From Epiperipatus broadwayi (lineage: Eukaryota; Onychophora; Udeonychophora; Euonychophora; Peripatidae): a DNA stretch of 64,000 nucleotides. Below the pieces are notes generated by a model. That model saw only the letters and a program-made list of their open reading frames with translations. It was not told where the DNA came from and did not search any database. Position 1 is the stretch's first letter, and every line of letters begins with the position of its first letter. The DNA lies in contig JAQFVV010000257.1 of the NCBI GenBank assembly GCA_028023455.1, positions 1,056,001 to 1,120,000 on the forward strand, read 5' to 3'. This document shows positions 1 through 12,841 of the stretch, in pieces. A program made the translations under genes and the position numbers.

Positions 1-3000
1 ATGGTTTTATTGACAAATTTATAATTGTTTATTTATAATTATAAATTTTATTTAAATGCACATTGATTACGTCAGTAATATTTACTAAGGCTTTTCAAAA
101 ATATGCATGTATATTTTGTGTGTTTTTTAAAAATTATATTGAAAGTTTTAAAAATGTTCTTTTGTGAAATTTGTTTAGAAAATAGTATTTTTGCTTATTG
201 GATATCAAGCTGTAAATTATTTCAATATATTGTAAGAGTTTTACCTAATGGAAATATTTTTGTTTATGACCATTCATATATTAGAAGAAATTTGTGGTGT
301 TAGTGATTAGTGCTTGTGTATGCCAGACCTATAATTTAGGTATGAGAAATATTTTTGAGTTGAGGATTTTTTTCTTAGCTATTTGATCCCTAGCTCAGCT
401 ACACACTAAGTGAGTATATAAATAATATTAGTTAAAGGAATAAAGTAACTCAGCTCCTAGTCTTATGAGTATCAAATGCAGTGTCTTTAAAAATAATATA
501 TTGCCTTAATCAATGGTTAGTAAAGTATCAGATTATAAAATAGGCATTAACTGTATGGTCTATCTTTAGTTTTATCCAATTAATAAAAACATATGGGAGG
601 GAGGAAACTTTTTCAGATTTTTTTTAGAACGTTATGACATATTGAATAGAGGTTTTGTTTTGGATGTTATGTAGAAATGCTCAGAAAAATGTAAGATTAA
701 GGGAGGATTGAAGAAGTGGTTATTATCCTATGAGATTATTAATTTCATTATATTTGTCTTTTTCATATAAATAAATAATGCAATTTAGTTAAAACCATTA
801 TAGTATGTTGACAACCATAAAGCATTTTTTCTACATAGGGTGGTTTTTACTAATGTGATATATTATTTGTTGACATTGTTGCTTTTTTAAAATCCACTTT
901 GTTCACCGTGTTTCGATTTAAGCATTTAAATTTTTTATTAAGATATTCATCTCTATTTCTAAAATGATTATTGATATAATGTTCTATAAACTTGACAATG
1001 ATATATATTTATTGTAAAATCTTGTACAATTGGTGTTAAATCCTTGACTTTTGCACATAGGATATGTTGCTATTATGTGGAGATTAGATTCTGAAAAAAT
1101 AAATGAAGTGTACTAACATAGAAATAATGTTTCTAAATTTTACCTTAGTGGCTTATAAGAATGATAGAACTTAAAGATGTTAAAAAATTTGGCAAATATG
1201 AAATAATCTAATCTGTATTTAACTTAATACCTTAAAGATTGTTTATTGAAATGTTGTTGCTGATTTATATTCAGTTAAAATCTATATATAAAAGGGTTAG
1301 GATTTAAAAAATCCTCTTTATGTTTATAACAACAAAATTTAATTGTTTTACTATGGGGTTTTATTAATGAGATTATTTTTTATTAGACTTAGGGTCATGG
1401 GTTGTTTGCAGTTTTTAGCTGTGTGGCGTATCATAAAAATAATTTAATAATTTTAGATATTTAAAAATTTGATTAACTAATAAGAGATAAAAACATTACA
1501 AATTAGTATTTAAATGCAATTATTGAATGATTTCAATTGCTTTATGATGTATCTGTGAATATCTTGGAAATTATGAAAAAAGACAAATATTTTGTTTGAA
1601 GCAAAACAAATCTTTGCTTTATATGGAGTAAAGAATTAGACTATTAGAAAATGAGAGGGAAAATGATGGTGGAATCAGTTATATAGTTTTAGAGGAGAAA
1701 GTAAAAAAATAAGTTAAAAAAACAACAACATAATTTTAAAAAGGCAAAATTGTCTTCATAGAAAACAGTAAATGAAAATACTTTTTAAGAAATTAAAAAA
1801 AATTATCTAGAAATAGAGATATCATAAGTGTACATTCACAAATAATGTTGTGGGTGGCAAAAAAGAAATAAATTAAATAACTACTTGTTTCAATAAAAGT
1901 GATAGCTCAGTGTTTTTGAAAACCAAAGCAAGTAAAAGAAGTACTTCAAGAAATTGATGTAGGATATGAGAAAGGGCTTATTAAATGTCTTTTAATTATA
2001 ATTATGAATCTCAGTTGTCAATTTCTGAGTCATATGAAGTAATGTTTGCAGAGTTCATATCATGAAGCTGATATGAAAAATGATTGTATAATATTTTTTA
2101 GTTTTGTAATTTATAAAATTAAGAAACTTTTCTTAGACAACTAATCGAACATAGACCTTTTTTTTATAATTACTAGATGAAAATGTCTATCTAATAAAAT
2201 GTCAAATAAATCAAAACAAAATTTAACACCGATATAGTTATTATAATAAATTTTTATATACCTAAACATTAATTTAACAGTATCATTATTTACAAACCTC
2301 ATTCCATATGCAGTTAGAAATTAGAAGGTTATATTAGATTAGTGGAACTTTGTATTTAAAAAAGATGGAAGACAGGAGGTATTGATAATTTATTAATCAC
2401 CCGTTTTTATTTTTATTAGCATTTAATGGTAACCCAAATTTGAACTTGTGCAAAGTAAACACTTTTATGTACTATGATTACATTTTTGATTGTAATTAAC
2501 AATATTGGAAATAAAAGAAAGAAGTATGATAATGTGAAGTTAAAATTATTGGAAAAAAATAATAGCAAGACATAATACTATGAAAGAATTCAAGATATCT
2601 AAAAAAATTGAATAATCTATTGGGAAATGAGAGAAAATTGAGTTTTGTAACTATTAAATTAAATGAATATTTTCCCATTAAAAGGATTAGGAATAGTCAT
2701 AAAGTGAAATTGATAGAAAAATGATTAGATTGTAAAGAACTATCATTAACAGGTCATTTAGATTTGATGTAATAGTAGTTATTTTTTATAAATAAGACAG
2801 TGAATTGGAAATAAATCAGAATTGAGCAATACTTGAATTAATATGAAATATATGTTGTGAAGTAATACACATTCTCCCTTGAAGGGAATGAAAAGGTAAT
2901 TGGTGATTATTTTGTATAGTGAGCTTGGTTGATATTTAAGATATTGAATTTTTTAAAATTACAGTCATTTTGAAAACTCATTGATTTGTTAGAAAGAGTA

Positions 3001-4623
3001 TAAAAAAAACAATTGTTAATTAGTATTAAAAGAATTTATTGATATTTTTAGTGTGGGATGAATATAGTAATTTTCTAAATAATCAGAAGAAAGTCCTAAT
3101 TTTAAGAAACTTAGAAATTCAGTGTTTTTTTTAGAACAATTGAAATACTATTGAGAACAGATATTTTTGTAATAAAAGTGAAATGAACCTATTTAATAAA
3201 AGAATAGCAATATGGCAGAAAGACTGCAGCTATCAGAATCCAAGATAAATTTAAATAAAAAAACGTTTGTTTAAAAGCATTGCAATAGTTTATTTTTTAA
3301 AAAAGATGATTATTAAAACATGCAAAACTCTTTATACATATTGCCACTCATGTGACTCATGATCATGTGATGTTTATTGGCTTTAAAAAAGATGATAATT
3401 GCATTTGAATTTTTTGTTTAACTGTACAGTAAAAAAAGGGTAATTTATCGGATGTATCTTTATCAAATACTTTCTTGACATGGCTAATAGTAATCTTGCA
3501 TATGCTTATTCAGTTTGGGTTAATATATTAGGATATCATTTTATTTGTTTGGATTCCTGGGATTCTGCTTTGGAACAGATTCATATATGAATTTAATTTA
3601 ATGATTTACATAAGAATATATAGTCTTTTATTTTTCAATATTTTTTTTTATATTGGAAATAACAATTAATTCATAGAAAAAATAGAAGACATGAAAATTA
3701 TTGCAATAAGATGATATTAATTGAAAATTATATCTATAACATACACATCTAGGTATTTTTGAAGATAGAGGAAAGAAAGTTTTGGGGAATATTATATATA
3801 GAACAATAGTAACTTTTATAGATACTAAGGAATGTTTTTAGAATAGTACTAGAATCTGAGAGCTGCAGATACAAACATATATGTATAGATTTATTGCATT
3901 TTGTCATGTGAAATGAGATAAAGCTTTCTCCAACTATATTTGAAGAATTAATATAATTATAATATTTAAGAATGTTAATATTTTTAGCACTTAAATTATT
4001 AAGGAGTATAATTTATTAGAATGGCTGTTGAGTGAATTAAGACAATGTTAAAATAAAAGTATAAAAATGAACAATTGAAAAAAAGAAGCATTTGCTCATT
4101 GCATATCACCAAGATGAGATATTAATATCAGAAAAACTATGTCAAAATATATCAGATTAAATGTAGTTACTGGAATTCATGAATTGGAAAAGTAACATAC
4201 ATTTATTTTATGAAAGTAGATGATAAAATGTGAACTATGATGGAAGTATGTTATGAAATAAGTATGCATATAGTTAAAATTAAGAAAATAAAAGATCAAA
4301 GATAAAATTGTAAAGAGAACATTATCAAGCATTGAAGTTATATGAGTATTCTGATAAAAATTATACTACTTCTATTGAAAACTGATGTGAAAAAAATATC
4401 AGTGAATATCTGAAGCAACAAAAAGCTGAAGGAAAGGATAAAATTGTGCAGTTCTAAAGAGAATATTGTAGTTCCATATTCCCCCAAATAAATAAGATTA
4501 TCAGAAGAGGTTGCAGCTTCAGTAATATTTTTATACATGTTGTTTATTAAAGCATTCTAAGGAAAACTATATTTATAACTGTAGATCAGTTCTATCATTG
4601 ATTGCTATAGTTTGCTGAAGAAT
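1..4623. other. AT-rich intergenic DNA, no gene seen
   Basis: Unbroken AT-rich sequence with short A and T runs. Every open frame is short, low in complexity and unlike any family I know. I saw no LTR, no tRNA-like box and no strong inverted repeat. It ends at an assembly gap. Confidence 0.6.
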
Positions 4624-5123
4624 NNNNNNNNNNNNNNNNNNNNNNNNNNNNNNNNNNNNNNNNNNNNNNNNNNNNNNNNNNNNNNNNNNNNNNNNNNNNN
4701 NNNNNNNNNNNNNNNNNNNNNNNNNNNNNNNNNNNNNNNNNNNNNNNNNNNNNNNNNNNNNNNNNNNNNNNNNNNNNNNNNNNNNNNNNNNNNNNNNNNN
4801 NNNNNNNNNNNNNNNNNNNNNNNNNNNNNNNNNNNNNNNNNNNNNNNNNNNNNNNNNNNNNNNNNNNNNNNNNNNNNNNNNNNNNNNNNNNNNNNNNNNN
4901 NNNNNNNNNNNNNNNNNNNNNNNNNNNNNNNNNNNNNNNNNNNNNNNNNNNNNNNNNNNNNNNNNNNNNNNNNNNNNNNNNNNNNNNNNNNNNNNNNNNN
5001 NNNNNNNNNNNNNNNNNNNNNNNNNNNNNNNNNNNNNNNNNNNNNNNNNNNNNNNNNNNNNNNNNNNNNNNNNNNNNNNNNNNNNNNNNNNNNNNNNNNN
5101 NNNNNNNNNNNNNNNNNNNNNNN
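4624..5123. other. Assembly gap of exactly 500 N
   Basis: A run of 500 N, probably a placeholder length. The 70 bases right of the gap (5124-5193) are an LTR end whose full copy at 8367-10317 is 1951 bp. The sequence left of the gap does not look like that LTR. So the gap probably hides the rest of the 3' LTR and may really be near 1.9 kb. Confidence 0.95.
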
Positions 5124-5193
5124 GATATAGGCACAGTTAAATTCACAAAGAAACACAAATTGTTTTAGGTGAGGCTCATATGGTACTCTCACA
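5124..5193 (-). repeat. 3' LTR, first 70 bp, cut by the gap
   Basis: These 70 bases are identical to 10248-10317. On the minus strand the segment starts TGTGAGAGTACC immediately after a polypurine tract. That places it as the start (U3 end) of the 3' LTR. The remainder lies in the N run. Confidence 0.9.
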
Positions 5194-5207
5194 TTACCCC
5201 CTTCCTT
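5194..5207 (-). promoter_or_regulatory. Polypurine tract of the LTR element
   Basis: The minus strand reads AAGGAAGGGGGTAA directly before the 3' LTR start TGTGAG. An all-purine run touching the 3' LTR is the usual plus-strand DNA priming site in LTR retroelements. The three bases TAA lie between the purine run and the LTR. Confidence 0.8.
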
Positions 5208-5816
5208 AAAAAGTTCAAATTTTATATTTACCATTAAAATTTGGACACTTAATGTGTGTCAATGTATTCATTAAATATAAAGTTGTGGAGCTTGTTTTTC
5301 TTTCCTGCTTTTATCAACCCTTATTATTTGCTCTATTTTTTTTAACCCTTTCTCTTTCTCTACATTAAATATTATTCACTTTAAACAGAAGGATAAAAAG
5401 GTTCATATATATAGGGTTCTTTCTTTTTCTCCCCTTTTTTATTTTTCTTTAATGGATTCATTGTTATGTGCCTCTTTTATAGATGACACATATATTTGTT
5501 TGGTAGTCTCCATCCTGATTTTCTTTAAGACTCATGGACTTTTTTGAGAACTATCCAAAACATAAGAACATCCTTCATTCAGCATGGATTAACTCTTAAA
5601 ACGTTTTTAGTTTTCAGGTATCCTAAGAATTAATTTTAATTGCTTAACATACCCTCATCAAAGAAAATTAATGTCTTTTTTTTGACTTATACACATCCTT
5701 ATACATATATATACCCATATACTTTTAAATGAAAACTTTTTCCCCCCTTACCTATTCTAAATAATCTTTTCTTTCAATATTTTACTTTATACATAAGTAA
5801 AATGTGGCAAACATTA

Positions 5817-6110
5817 TTAATTTGTTTGACCAAAATAGGGTTTTAAAGCTCTAGCATTGTAATTGCCTTTAATGTCTCCCTTCATATTTATCCAGAATGC
5901 ATTGGGACCTGTTTGCTTTATTATAGTATAAGGTCCTTCATATTGATGGTAAAACTTTTGATATTTGCTCTCTTGGGGTTTACTCATATGAGGTGTTTTT
6001 TATAAAAACTTGATCCCCAATTTTGAATTTGTGTGAAGTTGTCTTCACATTTTTATCTCTTTGACTGGCCTTTTTTTTAACAAGTTGTTTATAAACTTTT
6101 ACACTATCCT
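5817..6110 (-). pseudogene. Integrase C-terminal domain remnant (end of Pol)
   Basis: This is the last part of a Gypsy-type Pol polyprotein, ending at a TAA at 5817-5819. The first frame carries a Lys-rich helix and then FKIGDQVFIKN, the usual entry to the integrase C-terminal SH3-like fold. That frame stops shortly after. A shift then gives QYEGPYTIIKQTGPNAF and, near the end, ALKPYF, which match the GPY motif and the closing segment of such integrases. In the family this domain helps bind DNA during integration. The zinc finger and D,D35E catalytic core are absent. The frameshift makes it non-functional alone. I am sure of the domain and less sure of the exact clade. Confidence 0.8.
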
Positions 6111-6554
6111 TTTATATATTCATATATACATCCACAAAACGCATGTACATTGCTTTAATGCTGATTGTTATTACAATTTAACAACATCATGCTATATAAA
6201 ATAAATCTCTTATTTATACATATCCATATCAAAATATAATAATAATGGACTTGCATTTTATAAATAGTGTTTCAACATCAGATTGCATTATCATGATGCT
6301 TAATTAATCTACCATTATTACTTAGTTAATTAACCACAACTTGAACTTTAATAAACCTGTAAGTATTTTTTTTATACTTTGGTTAACTTGATGCATTTTT
6401 ATTGCTATTAATATCAACTTCAATTATTTATATACATATATACATTTATTCTCTTAAAAGAACAGCCTAATGGATTCTATTATTACCGAAAGTCCATTGT
6501 CGCATCCCAAAGTCGTAATCTATGAAGTCCTTCCTTATATGTGTGCTTTACTTT

Positions 6555-8015
6555 TTAAGCACATCCATTAACATGTTCAATGAATGTGAAGGGACCTTCA
6601 TAAGTATTACACAACCTATGGAATTGTGAACCTTTCTGTCTCTTAGATAGTATTATAAATATTTTTATTATTGTCTGAAGACTTTTTATAATTTGTTTAT
6701 CTTTAGGATTATGCTGATGCTTCATACACCATAATTTACACTTAAGACAATTAAATCTATTGCCTTCATTTATATCTTCTATATTAAATCTTCTATTAAG
6801 ACAACCTTCTTTTCCATTAAATATCATAATTGATAATGATATTATCAGATGGTTGTCATACAATTCATCAACATCTCATTGATGAAATGTTTTACATTTG
6901 TTCTGGGAGTAAAAACAAATGTGATGGGATGACTCAAAATACATTTCACTGTTGTATTCATCTATTATATCTTTAGATAGTGGAGTCATCTCAAGTTTCA
7001 TGAGTTCATGATTTAACTTGTTATTAATACAAGAAATCTGAAGTCTTATATTATCTAGACATTTAGTATTATCAGTTGACTGTGTTTCCTTCAATTCCTG
7101 AGATTCAGAATTTAATTTATATTTCACATGATCCATATCCTTTTCTCTTTCTAGGATTTTTGGATTAGGTTCAAGCACTTTATTAATGATGCAATGATCT
7201 TCTACTTCATTGCTCTGCTGTATGGTAAAATGATAGTCATGGCAGTTTTCTTCTGAAATATTCATTTGAACTAAGAGTGATTTGTTTTGGATGCTATCAT
7301 CATATTCACTTATCTCATGCTCAGGGTAAGTTTTGGATTCTTGGCATTGAATTTCCGTCGATATTGTTGATGCTTTTGTGTCATGAAGTCTTTCTACTTC
7401 ATTGGCAGTTTGTTTCTTTTCAACAACAACTTTGATTTCTACATGCATCTTTTCTTTAACATTATCAATATCTTTCTTTAACTCTTTTTTTATAGAAATT
7501 ATGTCTTCTTTTAATTTCTTTTAAATATTATCCATATCAACTTTAGTTACCATATTATCGTTCATTCTAGCCATTTCTCCCTTCATATCAGCATTCATTT
7601 TATTTATATCAACATTTATATTATTCATATCAGCTTTGATATTATTTATATCAGCTTTGGTTGCCATATTATTCATATCAGCTTTCATATTATCCATCTT
7701 AGAATTCATTTTATTCATATCAGCTTTCATATCCATTATCATTCGGACCAATTGAGCCATATAATTATCACTTCCTTGAGACTGTACTATTATAGCTTCA
7801 GTTACCTTTTGTGTTTGGGGTAATATTTGATCTGTCATATGAACTTCTGAAGGATGTTCAACTTCTTCTACAGACCCCTCAGACATTAAGACTTGTAAAC
7901 ACCCCTGTTCATCACTAATTGAAGTAATTTCTATTTCACTATCTTTATTACTTAAAGATTCTTCGAAACTTTTTACTTCCATTATTTTTAGCTTTTTCCG
8001 ACTTTTAGTTATCAT
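6555..8015 (-). pseudogene. Gag-like coiled-coil protein, two in-frame stops
   Basis: One reading frame runs from an ATG at 8013-8015 to 6555, interrupted only by stops at 7521-7523 and 6876-6878. The N-terminal third has a basic start (MITKSRKKLK), an acidic region, and then repeats of the type KADMNNM, KADINNI and NADMKGEM. These form a strongly heptad-like coiled coil. The middle is Glu/Lys-rich and the end has a few Cys and His residues. The last part contains CNTYEGPF, which loosely resembles an integrase GPY motif and may be a second Pol scrap. Its place right after the primer-binding site, plus the coiled coil, argues for Gag. No clean CCHC knuckle is visible. The start was chosen because it opens the frame 351 bases after the LTR. 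Confidence 0.65.
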
Positions 8016-8348
8016 TAACTAAAAATTTCTAATGTAATATATATAAATTACTTTCTTTTCAAAGTTATACTTTAATATATGCCATAAGATTTCATGCTGT
8101 GCTTATGCCCTTAGATGTAATTCTATTTTTCCTACTTTTATAAGATGTTATTATAATATATATTAATACCCAAACTATAATCTATTTATTTATTTTAAAG
8201 CGACTGATTTATCTGTTTGCTACGGTTTATTTTATTTCAAGGTCTCTATTATTTATTATTCGGTGTTTTTACCAATTTACAACATACTCATATATTTATT
8301 TATTTTTTTAAACTATGGATTTAACCAATGGAAAACTACTGTTTCATG

Positions 8349-8366
8349 CCTTAAGTATGGGCGCCA
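8349..8366 (-). promoter_or_regulatory. tRNA primer-binding site
   Basis: The minus strand reads TGGCGCCCATACTTAAGG directly after the 5' LTR end (...TTATACA). The first nine bases match the complement of the 3' end of tRNA-Lys(CUU), as used by many LTR elements. The later bases do not match, so the primer assignment is only probable. Confidence 0.7.
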
Positions 8367-10317
8367 TGTATAACGGGACAATCCTTTTCAGGACTCGAGG
8401 AAGTCACATCTAACTATAGTCGGACTTTGAGTCTTCTTATAGAATGCCATGGATGATGTTATTTAAAATATAATCCAATTCACTCCTCTATTAATAACCT
8501 CGTTACTCTCGGAATTCGAGCTCAGAGTAGAAATTTGCAATCGACTCTCTTCAGGCATTTCCACAAATATCCCATAGTAATAATAAATTTAATATAAGCT
8601 ATATATAACTCCTTTATAAATATTAAATCACTAAGTTGATTTAACATATATATGCATGAGTATGTATTTTTATAAATATTGGTTTTATAAAACGACTAAA
8701 TAAAATAAACAAACGAGACCTGTTTAATTTTGAAATCAAGTTTAACACATTTTAATCAGTAATAAAAAACAAAATATTATCACATAAAAACATTAAAATT
8801 TAGAATTATAATCTGTGCTTATATACACTAATAAATTATTTAATATTAAAAAAAAAATAATGTAATCATTTACATATATATATAATTTAAAATTATGCGT
8901 ATAATAAATATACATGATACATTATAAATCTACCTATTGTGTCATTAAAATAATTCAGTGTGTATTGTATGTCTATATACGATAATATCCATTCACACTA
9001 GATTAATAATAGAATGTATTCTGATATTAGTTATGTATGTTTAAAAATATATTATGTTAATTGTCATGTAAGATTCAATTTGGAATATAATAAAACTTAC
9101 TTCCAAATTGAAATAATTTAAAAACATTTACCTTAGTCAGCTGTCATTTCCATCAGAGTATAATATCAAAATATCAATATCTAAATTTTATTAAATAAAT
9201 AAAAAAAAAAAGTGTTCATCTTATCAGTTCTCCACTTTAATATACGAAGTAATTTTTCTAAGTAAATATAATTATCCACAAAGGAAATAAAGTTTAAGAG
9301 TTCTTAAATTATACAATGAAGTAATCCAAGACGAGAAAGAATACAGTTTTATATCCCTCCTTAGATGAAATAAAATGATGATGAATATTGACACATAAAG
9401 TTCATTGATCATCCTTTGAAGAGGCAATCCAGATTTCATTCTTTAAATATTTATGTAGTAAAATATGTAACATCTTCTTCAATATAATACTCCAATATTA
9501 AAGCAGCTTTTTAAATGAGAATTACGACGATTATATTTAAGGCATTGATTAAGTAGGAATAAATTTACATGTTCAGGTTTAAAACATCAGTAGAAAATCC
9601 TTGGCATAAATTATTTAGCCACAGAACATCTTTATAAATTTTTGTCTTCTTAAATATATATTTTTTAAATTCATTTCTAAGACGTTGATAACTTTTATAA
9701 CCTTGTTAATTACAATGATTATTTTTGTATAGTTCTTTATAATATTCAAAGGCAGTAAATTAATTACTTGAAGCAGATTTTAAAATATTGAATCTTCTTT
9801 TCTTTTTTGATTTTTCTTAAATGTGTTCTAAATTCGAACACATTTAAATTTACAAACGTAGTTCTTGTCTTGATAACTAAATAGAAGATTATTGTTATAA
9901 CAATATTAGTTCATTTTTATACTGGATTAATTTCAGCAAGCATATCACATAATCATGTGCACGCTCTCTATTGTTTAACATATACAATTTGTAATAAACC
10001 CCAAACGTTTATTTCCTTTGTTTCATCTGATAAAAATGCAATGTTGACTTAAGGTTTTGTCAAATGTCAAGTTTTATATTAACAAAAAAAATACTATTAG
10101 TTAGAAACATTTTATTTATGTGTGTGTATATATAAACTAGAATCATTCATTTTTAGAATTATTCTTTTAATACTAACTAGTTTATATATATATAGCTGAT
10201 ACATGAAAAGCTTAAGATAGGTGTAAGTTATTTATATTTGTTGATTCGATATAGGCACAGTTAAATTCACAAAGAAACACAAATTGTTTTAGGTGAGGCT
10301 CATATGGTACTCTCACA
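8367..10317 (-). repeat. 5' LTR, 1951 bp, TG...CA ends
   Basis: On the minus strand it starts TGTGAGAGTACC at 10317 and ends CGTTATACA at 8367, next to the primer-binding site. The first 70 bases are repeated exactly at 5124-5193. It is long for a Gypsy LTR and AT-rich, and I see no open frame of note. The right flank (10318-10339) is (AT)n, so any short target-site duplication cannot be told apart from the microsatellite. Confidence 0.85.
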
Positions 10318-10339
10318 ATATATATATATATATATATAT
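10318..10339. repeat. (AT)n microsatellite between two elements
   Basis: About 11 AT units lie between the LTR end at 10317 and the TG start of the next block at 10340. More AT units follow that block at 12842, so both insertions may have targeted one (AT)n tract. Confidence 0.9.
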
Positions 10340-12841
10340 TGTACCGGTATAAATCCACCACGCTTACTCATACACAGTACCCGAGTTCAAACCCAGTCCA
10401 CGTTTAAGAATAAATTCCAAAACGCCAACTAAATTCAAACCCAAACCCCGGTATGACCAACCGATGATGACTTTATAACAGCACGGGGTTATCCCTTTAC
10501 TAGCTCAACTCAGAACACAGACTAAATTACTTACAGTTAATTATATATAGATCTATTATACTCTGGATATTGGTACGGTCATTAATGTAATGTATATATT
10601 TAAGTTGCCAATACAGACAGTAGGTGACTAAATAGACTTCGAGAGTAATGAGGTGGGAGACACAAAATTAGATTAAATAAATTGTTTAATAATAAATAGA
10701 AAGCATTAACAAATATTATTCAAAAGTACGGTAAGACTTCCATAAATATTCTATTATAATTGGCTACTAGTCTTTAGTAATCATTTTACCTGGTAAACAA
10801 ACTCATGCCAATATCGGGGTAGTTAAATGATTGACGGGTGGCTAAGGGAATCAGAGTATTTGGGGCATTGAAAATATTTATCTACTATTTTATTAAGTTA
10901 TTTTATTCGAATAGATTCGAGCCGTTGCGTATACGAATAGTTGGAGGGTGGTTTCGTATAAATATGATATCTAAGATTGATGTACTAGTGGTTGCCTAGA
11001 TTAAAGAGCCCTACAGTAATCACTTGCGGTGCATCAACGGAATACCGGGCGGCTTGTACTTTGACAAGGCTTAATGCCCCCAAGTAGATCCGGGACACTA
11101 CAACCAGCCGGGATCATTTCGAAACCCGGTGATCCAAGAGATTACCTGGAAAAGAATTGCTTTCTTTCCCATATGGTAGTATGGCGAGACGCTAACTTCG
11201 GCGAAGGAAAGGCATTGCCACAGTCATCGAGGACGAGTGCTTGAAGTGGATTTAAAAAGGAATTATACAAAACCTGGATAATCAATTCGTCTATTTCTAC
11301 GCAACAGCTGATATAACTATTCCAATAAAACATGGCGGAATTAAACTGACCGCGAAAGCAATAATTAATTAAGTTTACTCTGAAACCCCTAAACCCCCAG
11401 GTTGTTCAGGCGGTAGCGATAGTATCAAATTTTACACTGAGAATTATTTCTCATTTCATGTATGACATTAAAATAATAAACTTAAAACCCTTTACATATT
11501 TACGATTGAACTTTAGATTACAATAATATGACAAAATACGAATTCATTATAATAAAGTGTTTTAATATCTGCCAACTCAACATATGAAATAATCTTGAAT
11601 TCAAAACAACGAACTTACTTTTAAAATAACTATAATCAATATTATAAACTAGCTTTAAACAGAGTTGGGAAATATTACTATTGGCATCGTTTGTTTATAG
11701 CATAAATAATAAAGGAAAATATAAATGTATTCATTTGAATCATTATTACTATTAAGTACAATATTTATAAATTATTTTCTAAAGACTAGAGCGGAGGAAT
11801 AAGAGAAAAGAAAATTTACTGACAGGTTTTAAAAAGTAGCATTATAAAAGAAACAAAACTTACATGTGATTAATTTGATTGACAGATTAACTATAACATT
11901 AAGCTCGGGAGAAAGTTAAAAGTTCATGTAACACAGTTACCCTTCTTTCTTCATCCGGCTTGGCTTCTCACGATGGTATTTCTGACGAACGTAGGCGCGC
12001 ATTTGAAATTTACTTGAAAGGCATAGTCAATTTGGAGATTGGAAGCTGGAAATTTTGAAGCACGTAAAGCATGATCAGACAGCGGCACGAAGATTCAAAT
12101 TGGCAGGACAGAGATCAGCTCCTGGCACTTAGCCCATCGACATTACGGTTTACTGGTGGACTTCTTAACAAGAGTTGTAGCGATTTCTCTAGCAACTGCT
12201 GTGCTGTCTTGAGACTATCTACTCTCAACCACGTCAAAAGTTAGAATCTTAGTTTTTTCTAAGATGGCCACGGTTGACCTTTCTGCCTGGTTTTTGTTTG
12301 AGACTCCGCCTACTTTTCTCTAGCCTCCAGCAATCCAACTTGACCATACAATATCAATTATCCATTTCCATTGTTCCATTTTCAGCTATCTTTAACTTTA
12401 ATACACAATTTTAAATTGACCAAGTAATTACAAAATATAAATTCCTTATCTAATTTTCAAATACAAATTAATTACTCTATACATTTGTACAAGACAGATT
12501 TTAATTAAAAACACTGATCAAAGGAATGTGACTTTTGATCAGTATTTTTAAACGACTTTGTATAATTCTAAAAAGTTAAAATTTAAACAAATACACCCGC
12601 AATGAAACTTTTAAATTAAGCTGCTATAAATTCACAAACCACGCACACACGAATATTATTTCATGATTTGTGATATTTATACACGGAATCTTTACATATC
12701 TTTTTACAAAACATAAAATATATCCCAATTTTTATGTGACTTGAAATAGAAAAAATCTCATTGCGGGCAAATAGTAGTTTGAATTACCGTACTTCAAAAA
12801 ACACATGAAACTAAGATCGGTTCTTCGATCTGTCTGTTTCA
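10340..12841. mobile_element. Candidate solo LTR or unclassified element, GC-richer
   Basis: The block begins TGTACCGGTATAAATCC and ends CTGTCTGTTTCA, giving TG...CA ends in either direction. Both flanks are (AT)n with a possible 4-bp ATAT duplication, which carries little information. GC is visibly higher than in the rest of the window, mostly over 10340-12340, with many CG dinucleotides. I found no terminal inverted repeat, no second copy of its ends and no recognisable protein. The small open frames inside (for example 11142-11333 on the minus strand) resemble nothing I know. A 2.5-kb solo LTR is one reading; a non-coding DNA element or imported sequence is another. Confidence 0.4.

Larger units (their letters stand above)
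5124..10317 (-). mobile_element. Non-autonomous Gypsy-type LTR retrotransposon
   Basis: Read on the minus strand the order is 5' LTR (10317 to 8367), primer-binding site, Gag-like frame, integrase C-terminal remnant, polypurine tract and 3' LTR (5193 into the gap). Both LTR starts read TGTGAGAGTACC, and their first 70 bases are identical. The LTR has TG...CA termini. The internal region is only about 3.2 kb. Gag is interrupted, and protease, RT, RNase H and the catalytic integrase core are missing. Intact cis signals with no polymerase fit an element moved in trans by a relative (LARD-like). Gypsy (Metaviridae) assignment rests on the integrase tail and the overall plan, not on an RT. Confidence 0.85.

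Noticed and set aside
4595-5234. Long open frames on both strands
   Set aside because: They are open only because they cross the N gap.
11142-11333. Minus-strand 63-codon frame in the GC-richer block
   Set aside because: No family resemblance, no second similar frame nearby, and its length is expected by chance at this GC.
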